Part shown: piece after piece, positions 62,977-64,000 of the stretch
How positions within the stretch are numbered: the stretch's first letter is position 1
How the letters are laid out: each line of letters starts with the position of its first letter
Assembly: GCA_963792125.1 (NCBI GenBank)
Contig: CAWBVA010000012.1
Coordinates: 806,001-870,000, forward strand
DNA from: Methanocella_A sp963792125
GTDB taxonomy: Archaea; Halobacteriota; Methanocellia; Methanocellales; Methanocellaceae
DNA length: 64,000 nucleotides
Reading direction: 5' to 3'
Position numbers and translations under genes: made by a program
Notes under the pieces: generated by a model
Told to the model about the DNA's origin: nothing
The model's input: the letters and a program-made list of their open reading frames with translations, nothing else
The model's database searches: none

Positions 62977-63078
62977 CGGCGGACCGGCTGCTCACCGGCT
63001 GCAACTGCTGCCCGTGCTGCTGCCTATGGAAAATCCTGCCGGCCGCGGCGCCTTCCATCGGAGGTAAGGTCACGAAGA

Positions 63079-63308
63079 TGCCGGGCCTTGAAATGGCAGT
63101 GACCGATAAATGCACAGGCTGCGGCGCCTGTGCGAAGACCTGTTTCATGAACGCCATTTCTGTCAGGGAAGGCAGGGCGGTTATTAACGACCAGTGCAGA
63201 GGATGCGGGCGCTGTGCGGTCAAATGTCCCCACAGCGCCATCGAGGTGCAGATGGGCGACCTGGACGAGACAGTCGCACGCATAACGGCTGCCGTGGACG
63301 TTACTTGA
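63079..63308 (+). CDS. 2[4Fe-4S] ferredoxin-type protein, probably 5'-truncated
   Basis: From ATG 63079 the 76-residue product has two cluster motifs, CTGCGACAKTC and CRGCGRCAVKC (CxxCxxCxxxC), typical of a small electron carrier. The same frame upstream reads TGCNCCPCCCLWKILPAAAP from about 62993, which looks like true coding for a further Cys-rich segment, but there is no start codon before the frame enters nog1. The present gene may therefore be the 3' end of a longer iron-sulfur protein. Confidence 0.7.
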
Positions 63309-63325
63309 TGCCCGATGATAGCTGC

Positions 63326-63560
63326 GAAGACGCCAAGGTCAAGAGAAAGCGAAGACGCCACTTTAGCAACCGAAGGTTTCAAGGCGCCAAGCTATTTTTT
63401 TAATTAAGACGCCAAGGTCTAAGAGAAGACGCAAGGTCCATGTCGTTGTTAGTAATTATCAGATATAGACGCTTGGACCCTGGGCTTAAATCTAAAAAAA
63501 TTGGCGTCTTGAACCTCGGTGCTAAAAGGGCGCCTTGGCCTTCCTTGACCTTGGCGCCTT
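63326..63560. repeat. Long inverted repeat of GCCAAG type (repeat family copy 2)
   Basis: Left arm 63326-63440 and right arm about 63470-63560 pair in long imperfect stretches (AGACGCCAAGGTC, CTTTAGCAACCGAAGG). Bases 63368-63393 are identical to 7987-8012 of copy 1. It lies between convergent genes (ferredoxin and presenilin-like protease), the same setting as copy 1. Confidence 0.85.
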
Positions 63561-63577
63561 ACAGGCTACGTATGAAG

Positions 63578-64000
63578 TTAAAATAATGGGTTAACTCCTG
63601 CTACAAGGCACCCGAAGGCGAACCCGACGATCGCTCCCGTGCACAGGAACGGCAGCCCTGCGAGAGGCTTGCCTTTCAGCACGTAGTACATGAGCACTGC
63701 ATGGCTGATCATCGTGCCCACCACAGTCCCGAGGGCGGGAATGTTGACGAAGCCGATGGCCGGCGCCACGACGAACGCATTGGCGGAGACGGCCAGGATG
63801 GTAGGCATGACCGCATCGCCCAGGCCCATGATGAAGGTCTCGCGCTCGCCTTCTTTCAGTTCCTTGATCGGCACTTTGCTGCGGATGTACGAGTAATTGA
63901 GCTTCATGGGCAGCACGAAGATGATGGGAAGGTTCATGTCCGTGACCCCTTCGGCCAGCTTGAGCATGTGCTTCGTCTTGTAGACGGCGATATAGTCGTA
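63578..64000 (-). CDS. Presenilin/signal-peptide-peptidase-like intramembrane aspartyl protease, C-terminal part
   Basis: The reverse strand is open from the window edge. At the edge YDYIAVYKTKH holds the first catalytic Asp (YD motif); IMGLGDAVMPTILA holds the second (GxGD). Hydrophobic helices follow to the end at 63578. This is the archaeal PSH type, which cleaves membrane-embedded helices. The N-terminal helices are outside the window. A Pro-Ala-Leu motif is seen in weak form (KGKPLAGLPFL). Confidence 0.85.
   Translation of the reverse strand, partial: YDYIAVYKTKHMLKLAEGVTDMNLPIIFVLPMKLNYSYIRSKVPIKELKEGERETFIMGLGDAVMPTILAVSANAFVVAPAIGFVNIPALGTVVGTMISHAVLMYYVLKGKPLAGLPFLCTGAIVGFAFGCLVAGVNPLF

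Overview
The window reads as chromosomal DNA of a methanogenic archaeon, most likely a Methanocella-type (rice cluster I) member of the Methanomicrobia; this placement is inference. Evidence: two McrD-family proteins (found only with methyl-coenzyme M reductase), RadA, a triple OB-fold RPA, Nog1, a presenilin-type protease, a DUF835 protein, an archaeal type IV pilus ATPase/membrane protein/pilin set, AfpA and iron-sulfur flavoproteins, TATA-box promoters and several probably leaderless starts. Most of the DNA is GC-rich; about 26.4-29.6 kb and 51.7-55.9 kb are visibly AT-richer.

Layout. 1-8 kb: HerA-type ATPase (cut by the edge), an unknown gene, a phosphoribosyltransferase/DJ-1 pair, MsrB, then a three-gene type IV pilus locus. 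8-10.6 kb: phosphoglycolate phosphatase, AfpA plus an iron-sulfur flavoprotein, a small unknown. 10.6-24.6 kb: an export and stress island with two ABC-2 drug-type exporters, a 14-helix MFS pump, two stand-alone McrD paralogues, a flavin reductase, a methyltransferase, an ArsN2-like acetyltransferase and four local regulators (zinc-ribbon/ArsR, two TetR, PadR). Three operator families are readable directly in its promoters. 25-30.6 kb: a methyltransferase, a zinc-knuckle unknown, then a 3.1-kb AT-rich insertion lying between two copies of the 3' end of radA. 31-39.5 kb: three paralogous HisKA_2 histidine kinases followed by a response-regulator/PAS/GAF/DUF835 protein. 39.7-50.8 kb: an old-yellow-enzyme gene, membrane and lipoprotein genes, RPA, leuCDB, HTH regulators, a flavin-binding protein and a DUF2225 protein. 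51-56 kb: tRNA-Arg(GCG), a DUF4143 ATPase between direct repeats, and a broken beta-propeller/winged-helix sensor gene. 56-64 kb: PIG-L deacetylase, PAS-GAF protein, flavoprotein, signal peptidase, an AT-hook DNA-binding protein, Nog1, a ferredoxin and a presenilin-like protease (cut by the edge).

Two general features stand out. First, many genes need a one-base insertion or deletion to read through (TadC-like gene twice, zinc-ribbon/ArsR, MFS, flavin reductase, methyltransferase, second TetR, first kinase, OYE, and the propeller gene many times); I cannot tell sequencing error from real decay. Second, intergenic spaces carry a family of inverted repeats built from nine-base units of GCCAAGGGC or ACAAAGGAC type. 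The best candidates for undescribed biology are the radA-targeted insertion with its unknown gene pair and structured segment, the phased TetR operator arrays, and the repeat family. No CRISPR array was found.
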